From contig JAPYMA010000969.1 of the NCBI GenBank assembly GCA_035041965.1, forward strand, positions 99,097 to 163,096: 64,000 nucleotides of DNA, given 5' to 3'. Below the pieces are notes generated by a model. That model ran no database searches and had not been told where the DNA came from. It saw only the letters and a list, made by a program, of their open reading frames with translations. A program made the position numbers and the translations under genes. Shown piece after piece: positions 50,813-61,801 of this stretch. The stretch comes from Anisakis pegreffii (Eukaryota; Nematoda; Chromadorea; Rhabditida; Anisakidae). Within the stretch, counting starts at the first letter, position 1. Each line of letters opens with the position of its first letter.

Positions 50813-53302
50813 ACGTTTCAGCTGAAAAGTTGAATTTAATCGCCGTTAGCTTTTCTGAACCATTCAGTAGCTGATCACTGTTTCATCCAAAGGATCAAAT
50901 AACTCGCCGTAAAAATAAATGATCGTTGCCTTCAGTCGATCGCTCTCCACTAAAATTCTATCAAAATTTTGCAAAATTATAGAACAAACGTTGATGGTTA
51001 ATCGTGGTCATGCTCATCAGATTGCAACCGAGATATCAAACAATCGAAAAGAAACGTTATCTAAGGAATTATTGCGTTTTTGTTTGCCTCAAAGACATTA
51101 ATTGATATTGATAATCGTAGGATGACATGAAAATTGCAGTTTCTGAGTTATTTCATTGCTGATCATTTCGGACATGTTCAGGTAGATGCATTTGTATTTA
51201 CATCACACAGCATTCACTCATCAATAACAATTAAATCATTAATTTTTTGTTCACTCTTGAAAGGTTGTCAATATGAATAAGCTTAAAGCTTGATTCAATT
51301 TCCAGATGATTGCAAGCGAAACACCAGTTTTCAGCATGCTCACCATCAGTTCTGTTCGCAATGATTTTCGAATGTTTAAAATAAATTGAATTGGCGAATG
51401 AGGAATAATTTAAATAATTTTTTCCTTACTTACTTTATCCTAAACTTATAACTAACAAAATTACAGTTCATATATTAGATAACAGTTCGAAGTTCAGACG
51501 GTCTTTTCAATCGAGAAAGAGATCAGTCAGACGAAATCGTCTGTTGATACCTGTTACAATTACTGCAATACATTGAGGAACAATCATTCAAATGAAACCT
51601 ACTAGCACAATGCCTTAACCGTGAGCGAAAATTTTGTACGGGTCGTGCTAGCGAGAATGCTCATTGTCAGTGAGTAAACAGATCAAAACTCAGTAAGCAT
51701 CTAAAAATTCTCTCATGAGTAATAATGGAGCAGCACCTTCTCTAAAAAATCCCCCATCACTAACCAAACGTTTGCTGTGGCGATCTCAGCGAAATGATCA
51801 TTGAGCCATTATCACATGTTCATGCTGCTATATTTTGTGTTTCCCATACGTACCAGCTGTGTTGTAAGCAAGAAGTGAATGAATTTGGAAAAATTTCATG
51901 AGAAAATTCAATAAAATCTGGAACAAACAGAGAATTCAATCATCTGGCTATATACTAACAGATGACCAAATGTGATACATGAACACTCATATTATCAATA
52001 AATTTTATCAACAATCTCTCATTGCAAACTTTCCCTGACTGTATGTGCTTTTCATTCACTTCGATCTGCTTTTAATCTAAGATCAGATAACATCGCGACA
52101 ATTCATCATATTTTATCACCTCATCGATCTCATTTATTTGTGTCCTTTGCACTAGTTCAGTGATAACTTTTTCATTTTTCGATTGATTGATTTGTGGTGC
52201 TCAAATGAAGCGTTTACAGACAACCTTTGAAACTTTATTCTGAGACTTCAATGAGTGATAACAACTGAATGAATGAATGAATGAAGTAAACAGAATGAAA
52301 CTGTCTATTAAGGCTAAATCAATTACTCTGAATACGACTACCTGATTATAGTGAGTGACAAAATGGATAATTGAATGGTGCTGTCGCGTGATATGTACAT
52401 CTCAAGTAAAAATATTTAATAAAAATATCTGACTATGCTGTAACAAAATTCACTCTGTTGAATTTTTCTTGACCTTATTAGGAAAAAGAGTACTTTGATC
52501 ATGATTCATGTTCATTACTTCTTAAAATTAGATGATTAACGCTATTCTATCCGTGAAATTGTCATGATTACGGGCGAATTCGATGTTTCATGATAAATGC
52601 TTTGAGATGCCAACGCGAAACGACTATTTTATCCTCCTTCTGAATGCCACCTCGTTTATGCACATTATTCTCGTTAGCAAAAAGCAGTGAACAAATGCAG
52701 TCATTAGTCACTCACTCAGTCAATAGCATAAACATCACTAGAAAACAACTAATTTGCGAAACTATCGAATCTTCTCACAGGGAAAGCTTTCGTTCGAAAC
52801 CAAATGACGCATCAGTTTTGAAACTAGTGTATATTCTTGAAGTAACAGCATGAAGATTCGGTCACACGCATAACGACTGTGCGAAACACTGAACTGAGGT
52901 TTTGTCATGTCCGAAAGTACGAGAGTGAGAACTAACAAAATAATTGACGGCTCATATGATTCGCCGCAAACAGTTACGAATAGGCAGATTCAACGTAATT
53001 TGAACATCCTATCCCGACTAGGCTCTTTATGGACACAGAGGCGTCCAGTTTGAGTCTGGCAGAGGCGAGATCTCGGCAAGTAGTACAACATCTCATTATA
53101 GAGGAGTTCTGACGATACCGCATTTCAGTAATAGAAAGATGAAGGAGCTGAAGAAGCCTCGAATAAGTGACTGAATGGAAATAGCAAATGATTTGACTGC
53201 GAAGATTTATAGATTCTCTGATTTTTGTTTCATACAGTATGCAACACTGAAAACTCCACGTAACCGCTTTTCGAGAGGTGGCGATAGTCAGAGTGGGATA
53301 TT

Positions 53303-53460
53303 GCATTTGGTTTTAGGCTTAGGCTGGGACTCATACTGCGGTTGAAGTACTGTATCAATTGAACGTACGGGTGGTTCTGCCATGCCAGGATAACGTACCT
53401 ATCAAACAATTTGATGGGGTTCCCCGACAGGAGCCCTAGTCTAAGCCTAAGCCCAAATGT
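53303..53460. mobile_element. 158-bp element with 30-bp terminal inverted repeats containing TTAGGC units
   Basis: Left arm 53303-53332 and right arm 53431-53460 match in inverted orientation at 24 of 30 positions. The left arm holds TTAGGCTTAGGC and the right arm CTAAGCCTAAGCC. TTAGGC is the telomere unit of chromadorean nematodes. No ORF inside; no clear target duplication. Confidence 0.7.
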
Positions 53461-54810
53461 ACGGCACCACGATATTGCGCTCTGATTATCGCTACATATT
53501 CTCGAGCCATACCATCATTTGCAAACGAGCACGTTCATCGAGTGTTGTTCACGTGCCACGTTCACATCCCATCGTAACTCATCTCTTTGGCAAGATCTTG
53601 CAAGAAAATCGTGCACACAATGAGAAATTTCGAATGCAGACTTGAGTTATCTCCCTTGAGACGTGCGTAATTATGTTCGCATTAATCGTTTTCTAGCACA
53701 CATTACTTCCAAACTTGATTACATCAATTTAAGTTGATCCCATTAAAGTTTAAATGTAAGCATATGAATTGATGTATGAGCAGATGAACAGTTGCTGTGT
53801 AGTGAATTGATGAATATCATTGATGGGTGATGAGCTCGTTCTTTTATGCATAATGTGCTCGCCAGCTTTTATGTGAATCACCCCTCTTGAGACGACATGT
53901 GCACTGAACCATTTTATATAGAGAATATTTTTGAATCACAGTTTCGAGTACGACATTATATCATGTCCGCTCGCGTAACCATAGCCTATGGGTGTACTTT
54001 TGGTGAGCTTAACTGCAACAAAATTCAAATTAGCTCTCCACTCCTCAAATAAATATTGCTAAACGTTAGAAGCTGCTAATCAGCAAATCGGACTGAAACA
54101 GCGCAAAAAAAGCATCGTCTCCGAAGAAACGTTGGGGTAGATAAATAATCTCATCCCATTTTGCTGTCAGTTTTTCCAAATGCTAAGTTCAGGCTATAGA
54201 ACTGACCTCGGAAACAATATTGTATTGTATTTTCCAGATGTTTTTCACGAGTGAAAGTTTGAGGAAGTTATTTGACGAAGGCAAAACGCAGTGGTACACA
54301 CACCATATGTACTTTTCCCATTTCCATCTATCATTTTCCAGTCAACAATTTACCAAACGAGTTCATCACGTCCTATCGCATTTTTCAAAGCAGCAACTTG
54401 TGCGAGCGATTTCTGTTTATTCTCACTGATTTCTCCTTCAAGCGTGATTTTATCCGGTGGCTTTCTAGCAAAACATACATCTACTACTGGAATTCGTTTG
54501 CCCGCTTTGCCGCATCTTCCTCTTGGTTACTTATAAGTTTTCGGGAGCTTCTGACCCTACTTCCTACCCCGCGAAGATCACAAACTTGTAAATCCCCAAC
54601 CTTTCCTACCATTCTAAGTGTCCTTGGAGCAGTTACGAGGATTCAAGAACGCTTCCAGATTCTACCCCAGCGGTCCCCGAGCCTGATTCCGCTCGTGACT
54701 GAAGCCTAAACCAGACGGTTGGCCATCTAAATCCTATTTCGATTTTAATGGGAGTGAAACAGTGGATGTGCCGTGCCGGTAAAGGATGTTGTGATTAGTC
54801 GAATATAATC
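53461..54810. other. Region upstream of the SLC6 promoter, with a GC-richer island
   Basis: 54530-54715 is clearly richer in G+C than its surroundings and open in several frames on both strands (plus-strand ORF 54272-54709; a minus-strand frame with ...RKLISNQEEDAAKRANEFQ). No motif recognised. Confidence 0.35.
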
Positions 54811-54814
54811 GTAT

Positions 54815-54854
54815 AGATAACGTGATGTGATAAGGCGATAAGATGCAGAGATAA
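54815..54854 (+). promoter_or_regulatory. Cluster of four GATA sites
   Basis: AGATAA (54815), TGATAA (54828), CGATAA (54836) and AGATAA (54849) fall within 40 bases, followed by ATTGG at 54861. In nematodes TGATAA-type sites bind GATA factors such as ELT-2 in the intestine. Role is inferred from clustering and position. Confidence 0.45.
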
Positions 54855-54889
54855 GATGTGATTGGTTAGCTGTGATTAAGTGTCCGACG

Positions 54890-54897
54890 TATAAATA
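54890..54897 (+). promoter_or_regulatory. TATA box (TATAAATA)
   Basis: A good TATA element 36 bases after the last GATA site. Transcription would start about 30 bases later, near 54920-54930, roughly 0.8 kb before the SLC6 coding start. Confidence 0.5.
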
Positions 54898-54950
54898 AGC
54901 GCCAGTGCATCATCACACTGCAACAATCAACATATGATATGAGTGTACAG

Positions 54951-55004
54951 ATGTGCTGCTGCTGCTGCTGCTTCTTATACGTTTTATTGGTGTGTATCCT
55001 TTAA
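54951..55004 (+). other. Short upstream ORF starting with six cysteines
   Basis: ATG is followed by six TGC codons, then FLYVLLVCIL and TAA. It lies where the predicted transcript would begin. A GTGTGT donor at 54990 would end it in phase 0, compatible with the acceptor before the SLC6 ATG at 55705. It may be an upstream ORF, an alternative first exon, or an incidental CTG repeat. Confidence 0.2.
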
Positions 55005-55704
55005 ACAGCAAACATCATTGATGTTAACCTATCATCCACTTTATTGATATTCTTCTTTGTGCGTTCAGTGGCGATAAAAATACAATAGTTATTTTTATTT
55101 CGATGAATGTTTCGATTATAAGATTTGATTGAATAATACTAATAGTGAGTAATAGATAGTTTGATAAGTGATTCAAGTTGACGTTTCGAATGATATTTTC
55201 AAAATAAACTCTACTGTAAATTTGATGGAGAACGTTTGAAAATTTCGAAGAATTGACAGTGTGAGAAATTTTTTGTGTTTTTTGTGCATTCGATAAATAT
55301 ATTTGGAATGTTACGAAATTTTGTTCATACGCTCATGAAGCGTTTTATCTATAGGATTTACTCAGCTTCGGCCAATTTTTTGTTCACTTATTCCTTTTTC
55401 TGTTTATTAATTCATGAATCTATTATTTGTACGTTTACTTCTCATATTCCAAAGCGTTTCATTTCTAATCAGTTCACTGTCTAAAAATGATAAGTGCCTG
55501 TGAGGAGAGTCATATTTTATTTTATAATTGTTTCGTAACATTCGTCGTATGCTCAATGATACCTTAAATATTTAGTATTATAAGTGTTTAATACTCATCA
55601 GTAATTTATGATCTGTGAATATTATCAGCTGAACTTTCAACTTTAGTGATGTTTCTTATGAGTGCAAATGATAATTATGCAGGATGTAATAATGATAAAT
55701 TCAG

Positions 55705-58700
55705 ATGTCGTTCAGTAGCAGTATTGGTGGAGAAACGCGACGATCTGAAACGCGATCGGTGAGTCGACAAGAGTCGAGAACTGCATCTCAGTCTCAGTCG
55801 AAACGAAATTTTGTCGATTCATTGTATCCACCGTTCTGTAGAAAGGTTATTTGTTTAGTTGTTTATTGATTGTTCATTTCATGACATCGTGTTATTTGTT
55901 ATAAATGCCAGTGGAATGATTCAGCTGGATGTGGATCTACCGGAATTCATCCGTGAAGGCGATATCGAATATCCATTTGAAGATACCGATGATGTGGGTG
56001 ACGAGAACAAAATTAGAGGTAATTGGTCATCAACAACTGACTATATGCTATCTACGATTGGGTTTATTTTTAATATTGGAAATATTTGGAGGTTCGTTTC
56101 ATTTTCCAGTATTAATGATGTTATTGTTTCAGTTATCACTGTTGTTGCCATTGTTTTTACGTATAATATTTTCGTTACTGTTTATGTGAGATCAACGGAT
56201 TGAAATCGACTAAGTGTACTTCACAACAATCACCGTGTAGACTGCGGAATTCAATAAATTCAATGATCAAATCGAGAGTTCTGAATTACATAATTGAAGC
56301 ACTCGTAATTGTAATTTTGATGAATTTCAGGTTTCCTTATTATTGTTATATATATGGAGGAAGTGCTTTCTTGGTACCGTATGTAATAATGCTCGTCGTT
56401 GCGGGCTTACCGATTTTCTTTATGGAACTTGCCTTGGGTCAATTTGCTAGTGTTGCGTGTATATCCGTTTGGAAAGTTGTACCCTTATTTAAAGGTAATC
56501 TTTTGTTGTTTTTAACACTTACTCTTATCATTACCCTTATTCGTTGATCGTTGCTGTTGTTGCAACAGTCATTTGTGATAAATTGATTATCGTTGTTACT
56601 TATTTTCATTGTCGATTAATGTATGTAAACGCAACTGTTTAAGGCATTGGTATAGCAATGTTGATAATATCGTGTATCATTTGTGTATATATGAATATGC
56701 TAAGTGCTTGGTCTATCTTCTATTTTATGAATTCTCTTAAATTTGCACTTCCTTGGGCTACGTGCACCAACGAGTGGAACACATCAAGTATGTTTTATTC
56801 ATTCGTTGAAGTTTGAATATCATTGGCAATAATTCTATTAGAGATATTCAGCGTTGATAATTGCGACAGTGATGGGTGATAATAACCAGAAGAATGCCTC
56901 TGATTTCACTGATTACAATAATGGAAACTTTCAGATTGTTCCGTGTGGAATCGTGATAGTGTATTGAATTGTGTATCACAGAATGGAATCTTACTTCAGA
57001 ATGGATCGTGTACAATTCATAAAAATGATTCGATGAGTTTCGATAATTTGACGATGTCAATTCTGTCTCCGTTCGATGTTTACGAACACGTTATGCCATC
57101 TGCTGAATATTTTCAGTTCGTTTCCATTTGAATTCGTTCTGTATTCAATCGTGTTCTTTGAAATTTTTTGTGTTATTCCCATACGAGCAGTATTAATGAA
57201 ATGGCATTCTCACTCTTTGAAATTAAAAACAAATTCAGTTTTTGATGTAATGTTTTTTAGAAAATGATTGTATGCATTCGAATAAGTTATAGAATTTTCA
57301 ATTAGGTTTTTTTGTTTCAAACAGCAAATGCAGCTGTTCATTAAGAATCATTTATGCCCCACGATTAGCACTGAACATCACTTACGAATCCCCTCCCATT
57401 TCACAGAGTTGTTCATCACAAACAGCCATTGGTATTGATCACCTTAAAAACGTGATCGTTGGTATCGGCAGTCTTGAATCATGCTTTCAATATCTATGTC
57501 GCGTTCTCTTGCAAATATTGAATGCAATCCTTATCTGTATTCAAAATATTATTAATTTTTTGTTGATGAGAAATATTTTGCAGCGGAGAAGTATTAGCGA
57601 AATCGGATGGATTTGATAAAATTGGTACAATAAATTGGCAATTAGCAATTTGCCTTCTCATATCTTGGTTAATTGTTTTCCTTTTTCTATTTAAAGGTGT
57701 TAAATCTGGTGGAAAGGTTATACTTTTGTATTTCTTTCATTCAGTCATTCGTTCATTCTAATTATTATTGTGCCGAATATTCATTCATGTTGAATTCACT
57801 GATTACCTTTATGGTTATGAATGAGATTTGAGCAGTAATGCTGATATAGCCACAAATTCATTGGTATCTTATTTTTACCATTTTCGTAGAATTGAAACAA
57901 TGCATATTCCTACGGATATGTTCTTTTCAGGTCGTGTATGTAGCCGTTTTAGCTCCATATGTAATATTATTCGTTCTTTTCGTACGTCTGCTCACATTAC
58001 CCGGATCTCTATCTGGTCTCCTTTATTTTTCCACACCGAATTGGAATGTTCTCTACGATATATCGGTAATCTTTTTGTAATCCTCATTGTTTTTGCTATT
58101 ACTATAATCATTGTTATTCACTTCGAATATGGTTCATCTGAATTTAATTGTTCCATCAGTGAGCCTCGGAGAAAACATTCCCGGAGAGCGGCACTCGAAT
58201 TCTCAAACTTACCCTTATCAACAAAAAGCTTAACGAGCTGATTCGTTTGGGAAGTTGTTTACGGACGGATCAGTATTTTAGAATGTGAATTTGAATTTGA
58301 GGTGTGGGGTGAAGCAGCCGTACAGGTATTTTATTCATTATCAACGTGCACTGGTGGTCTTATCACATTGGCTAGTTATTGCCGTTTTCATAATAACATT
58401 TTCAAGTTTGTTTTGAATTCATTCACTTGATTGCTGCGTTTTTTGTAATGGTTACATCGAAAACTCAATGTGACGTATAAATTGCTTTGATATATATTCG
58501 ACCATTATATCCTCTTCGATATTTATGTATATGGATATGATATTCTGTGTTTCAACAGCAAATAATTTCTCATGCGATTGTATGATGGCATTGTTGATTA
58601 GTAATGATCAATGACCAGTCATAAATTTTCAGAGATATATGGGTATATACAATAGCAGATTTATTAACATCGATTTTGGCAAGTGCTTTAGTTTACTCGG

Positions 58701-61700
58701 CAGTTGGCTTCATGTGCTACGAGATGGAGATACCTCTGAATCAATTCATACTCAAACGTTCGTTTCCTCCTTTGACATTATTAGAGAAGTCATTTTTTTT
58801 GTTATTTTCAATATGTTCATTGTGATTAATATTAAACAAGAGCTTCAGCTGGAGCCCATTTGGTGTTCGTTGTTTTACCAGAGGCGATAGCCAAGCTACC
58901 AGTTGCACCTCTCTACGCTTTACTATATTTTCTTATGATCATCTTCATTATTCTCACAACCACTGTTAGTTTTTTTTTTAAATGTTAATTTCCCTTATCA
59001 TATTATTTCGTTATGATTGCAGTCTTTACGGGACATATCGCATCTTTTTGAACGAGTAAGGGGGTTGTCAACAAAGAAAGTATTTTTGACGAGTGATATA
59101 CGTTGTGTTAATGATGGATGTTTAGAATAGTGAATTTAGTAAATAACTAAAATAGTTCTTTAGAACAACCAGCGAATAAATCCTTACGACTAGTAAAATA
59201 ACAACAGAAAACAAACTGTAAATTGTCAGAAGTCATTTGAAAATATGGGAAATGGCTGTACGCCTCGTTTACCAAGATTCATGAAGAAGATGGATTCCCT
59301 TTACTAATATCGTTAGCTGTACGGAAGAGAAGATGTCAAGGAAGGGAGAAGTTAATATTTGTGGTAAGGGAGAGGCATGAACTCGTAATGAATTGTGACT
59401 GATGAGTAAATGAATAAATAGAACAGTTCAGATGTTCCTGATGGAGTCAATTGTATCATCGATCTGCGATGAATTTCCCGAACGTCTTCGACGTAACCAT
59501 CGACATGTTCTCACGTTTATTTGTTTGGCATTCTATTCGCTTGGTATTCCTCTCTGTACTGCGGTTTGTATTTATTTTTATGCGTATTGTTCTTTTATTT
59601 TGTTGAAATTGCATTCATATGAACGGGTAATTAAATTTAAGCCAGATCATAGATTCGATAGCATCAACGACATTGATATACCATTCGGTTTGAAGGAAAA
59701 CCTTCCGACGCTTGTGGAGAAGATTTTGCTCAAAATTGGATGGTTATCAATGTCGTTGTTTGTACTATTACGTTTGTGATTATTACAATTATTCGATTAG
59801 CTTCGGTAATATTCTGTTACCTTATTCATTCTATCATTAAATTTTCTCTTCATTGGTGTATTTGTTGATTCGTTTGTTTCGGATACATTTATTTCGGATT
59901 TGCTCATGTTTCGATAAATCCGACTATATTCTGATTGACTGTTGCTGACTGCTTTAAGGCAGGCATTTATTGGTTGCATTTATTGGACCGTTTCACACCA
60001 ACGTGGTCTTTGATAATCCTTGCATTTTTCGAGTGTATGGCTGTGTCGTGGGCATACGGTAGGTTGTTTTCTCAAATATCTATGCGTTCATTCGTTTGTT
60101 ATGTGTAATGTGTGAGTCGAATCTGCTTGAGTGGGTTGTTTTTGTAGACTGATTAACTGAAATTCATTCGTTTTACTTTATTAGATAACACAAAAATTTT
60201 ACTTTATTAGATAACACACAAATTTTACTTTATTAGATAACACAAAATGAAATTCATTTGTCCATTTATGTACTTGGTATGTTTTAAACATTATATTAAT
60301 TTAATCAGAAATTTTGTTTTATGTGCCGACAATTTCTTGGATAATATCAAGTGGATGATTCGTTATTATCCAACACCGTATATAATGTGGAAAATACAAT
60401 GGAAATTCATTTGTCCATTTATGTACTTGGTATGTTTGTTGAAAAAATCTTTCCTTAATATTACTGTATTTTCAAACTTACTCGTCATGTATGAGATGAT
60501 TCACTCGGTGGTTTAATCCAGTGTAAATGGGATTGGTTGATCAGAATATCTTGTGCTGATTAAAATTGATTGGTAAATCATCGTAATCAGTCGCTGAAAT
60601 TGCATTGTTTATTTATGAATTCGTGAATAACCAATATATTGTGTAGAGGTCACAATTAACCCAAAATCGTTATCGCATTTAGAAGAATACACAATCTTTG
60701 AGTATAATGTATTTCAAAATGTATTTCGCATCATCATTTGATCATACTTTGAACTTGTTCAATATCGAATTTCAGTGGATGAAATGCTTCGAATTTTCCA
60801 AATTATATTGATTCATTCTGAGTCAGTTTATTGACCAGCTGAAACGTGTTAATTTAAGTGAGTCGATGAACGTAGCATTCAGTCGATCAGAGCAAGAAGC
60901 TTCTTCGGAAGAGTGAATAAAATAAATTGAAGGTGATTTTGTCGTTGGTTTTGATGAACTATCAACCGATCACATACGACGGTTATGTCTATCCGGATTG
61001 GGCGAACTCAATCGGATGGGGTGTATCGCTGATGCCAATATCGATGATCCCGATTTGCGCATTGATCAAGTTTTGTTTGGCGAAAGGATCAATCCCTCAG
61101 CGATGGTGTGATTTGCTGTGTCCTGATGACGATTGGGGACCTGCTTTGGCCATACATCGAGCTGAATATTATCCACTGCAAATACCTGAGGCTAGACGTC
61201 TCATCTTGCCGCAAGCACCTAATGCAAAGGTTCGTGAACTTGATTCGCTGTAATTAGTGTTTGTATTAGTTGAAATTGAGCTGCCTTCTAACTGAAGTGC
61301 ATATCTAACAAACTGTTGTGTATCACTCTTCAAGCCGAACGGAAAATTCTGCGAATCAATTCTGTGAATCAGAAATGCGGAAAGTTCTCTGCAAAACTGA
61401 GTCAATCGTGAGTTTAAACGACAGAATTTTTAACAGATCACGACTATTGAATTGTTGAATTGATTGAAAGTATTAAATCGTCATCAGACATTTAACAGTA
61501 ATCACTTTCAACATCAACTATATAGTAGTGTGATTTTTTTTTCAAAAAAAAAAGTTGACACATCGATAAATTCGTATGATTATTCACTTCATCGAGTCAT
61601 ATTGAAGGAATACTCTTAACAGATTGTTCACGTTATAAATTGCAGACGTCAAACGGAGCTGATTTGTCGTGTTGTGGTGTTACGCCTATAGAGGAGTACT

Positions 61701-61801
61701 CAGTACCGTCGAAGGCAACTCTATCGGACGGAACGCTCCTTTCGAATCGACATCATAAGGCCACTTTTATTCCATCGTTCGATCGTGAAACTGCCATCTG
61801 A
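55705..61801 (+). CDS. SLC6 family sodium-coupled neurotransmitter/amino-acid transporter
   Basis: Twelve-span plasma-membrane symporter, about 739 aa. Exons: 55705-55845, 55925-56091, 56331-56494, 56644-56787, 56935-57115, 57584-57716, 57931-58065, 58302-58405, 58633-58757, 58849-58964, 59432-59563, 59959-60062, 60309-60429, 60933-61229, 61646-61801 (TGA). Motifs: Ser/Arg-rich cytosolic N-terminus; TM1 [22 protein letters not shown]; paired Cys in the second outer loop ([11 protein letters not shown]) with several N-glycosylation sequons; GVKSGGK; TM6 [27 protein letters not shown]; a final span [19 protein letters not shown]6 and GIYWLHLLD look closest to glycine/proline transporters, but the canonical VGLGN and LDSxF stretches are altered, so the substrate is unknown. 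The C-terminus ETAI fits a class I PDZ ligand. The junction 60062/60309 is the least certain. Confidence 0.92.
60171..60247. repeat. 26-bp tandem repeat, three copies, in an SLC6 intron
   Basis: The unit TTTTACTTTATTAGATAACA plus six bases repeats three times with one or two changes, directly before a partial exon duplicate. Confidence 0.9.
60249..60284 (+). repeat. Partial duplicate of the 3' end of the SLC6 penultimate-span exon and its donor
   Basis: Thirty-six bases match 60402-60437 exactly, including codons for KFICPFMYL and the donor GTATGTTT. The copy lies in the preceding intron. Confidence 0.9.

Larger units (their letters stand above)
45904..53302. other. Long gene-poor region
   Basis: Over 7 kb without a gene I can support. 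Weak candidates are an ORF at 47221-47694 with an Asn/Asp-rich repeat tract and a small secreted-peptide candidate at 50.4-50.8 kb, listed separately. (TGAA)n occurs near 52.26 kb. Confidence 0.45.

Noticed and set aside
53303..53460. Chromosome end or interstitial telomere array
   Set aside because: Only about two TTAGGC units per side and in opposite orientations; this fits terminal inverted repeats better.
54272..54709. 145-codon plus-strand ORF, among the longest single frames in the window
   Set aside because: No recognisable motif; several frames on both strands are open in the GC-richer part, so openness is explained by composition.
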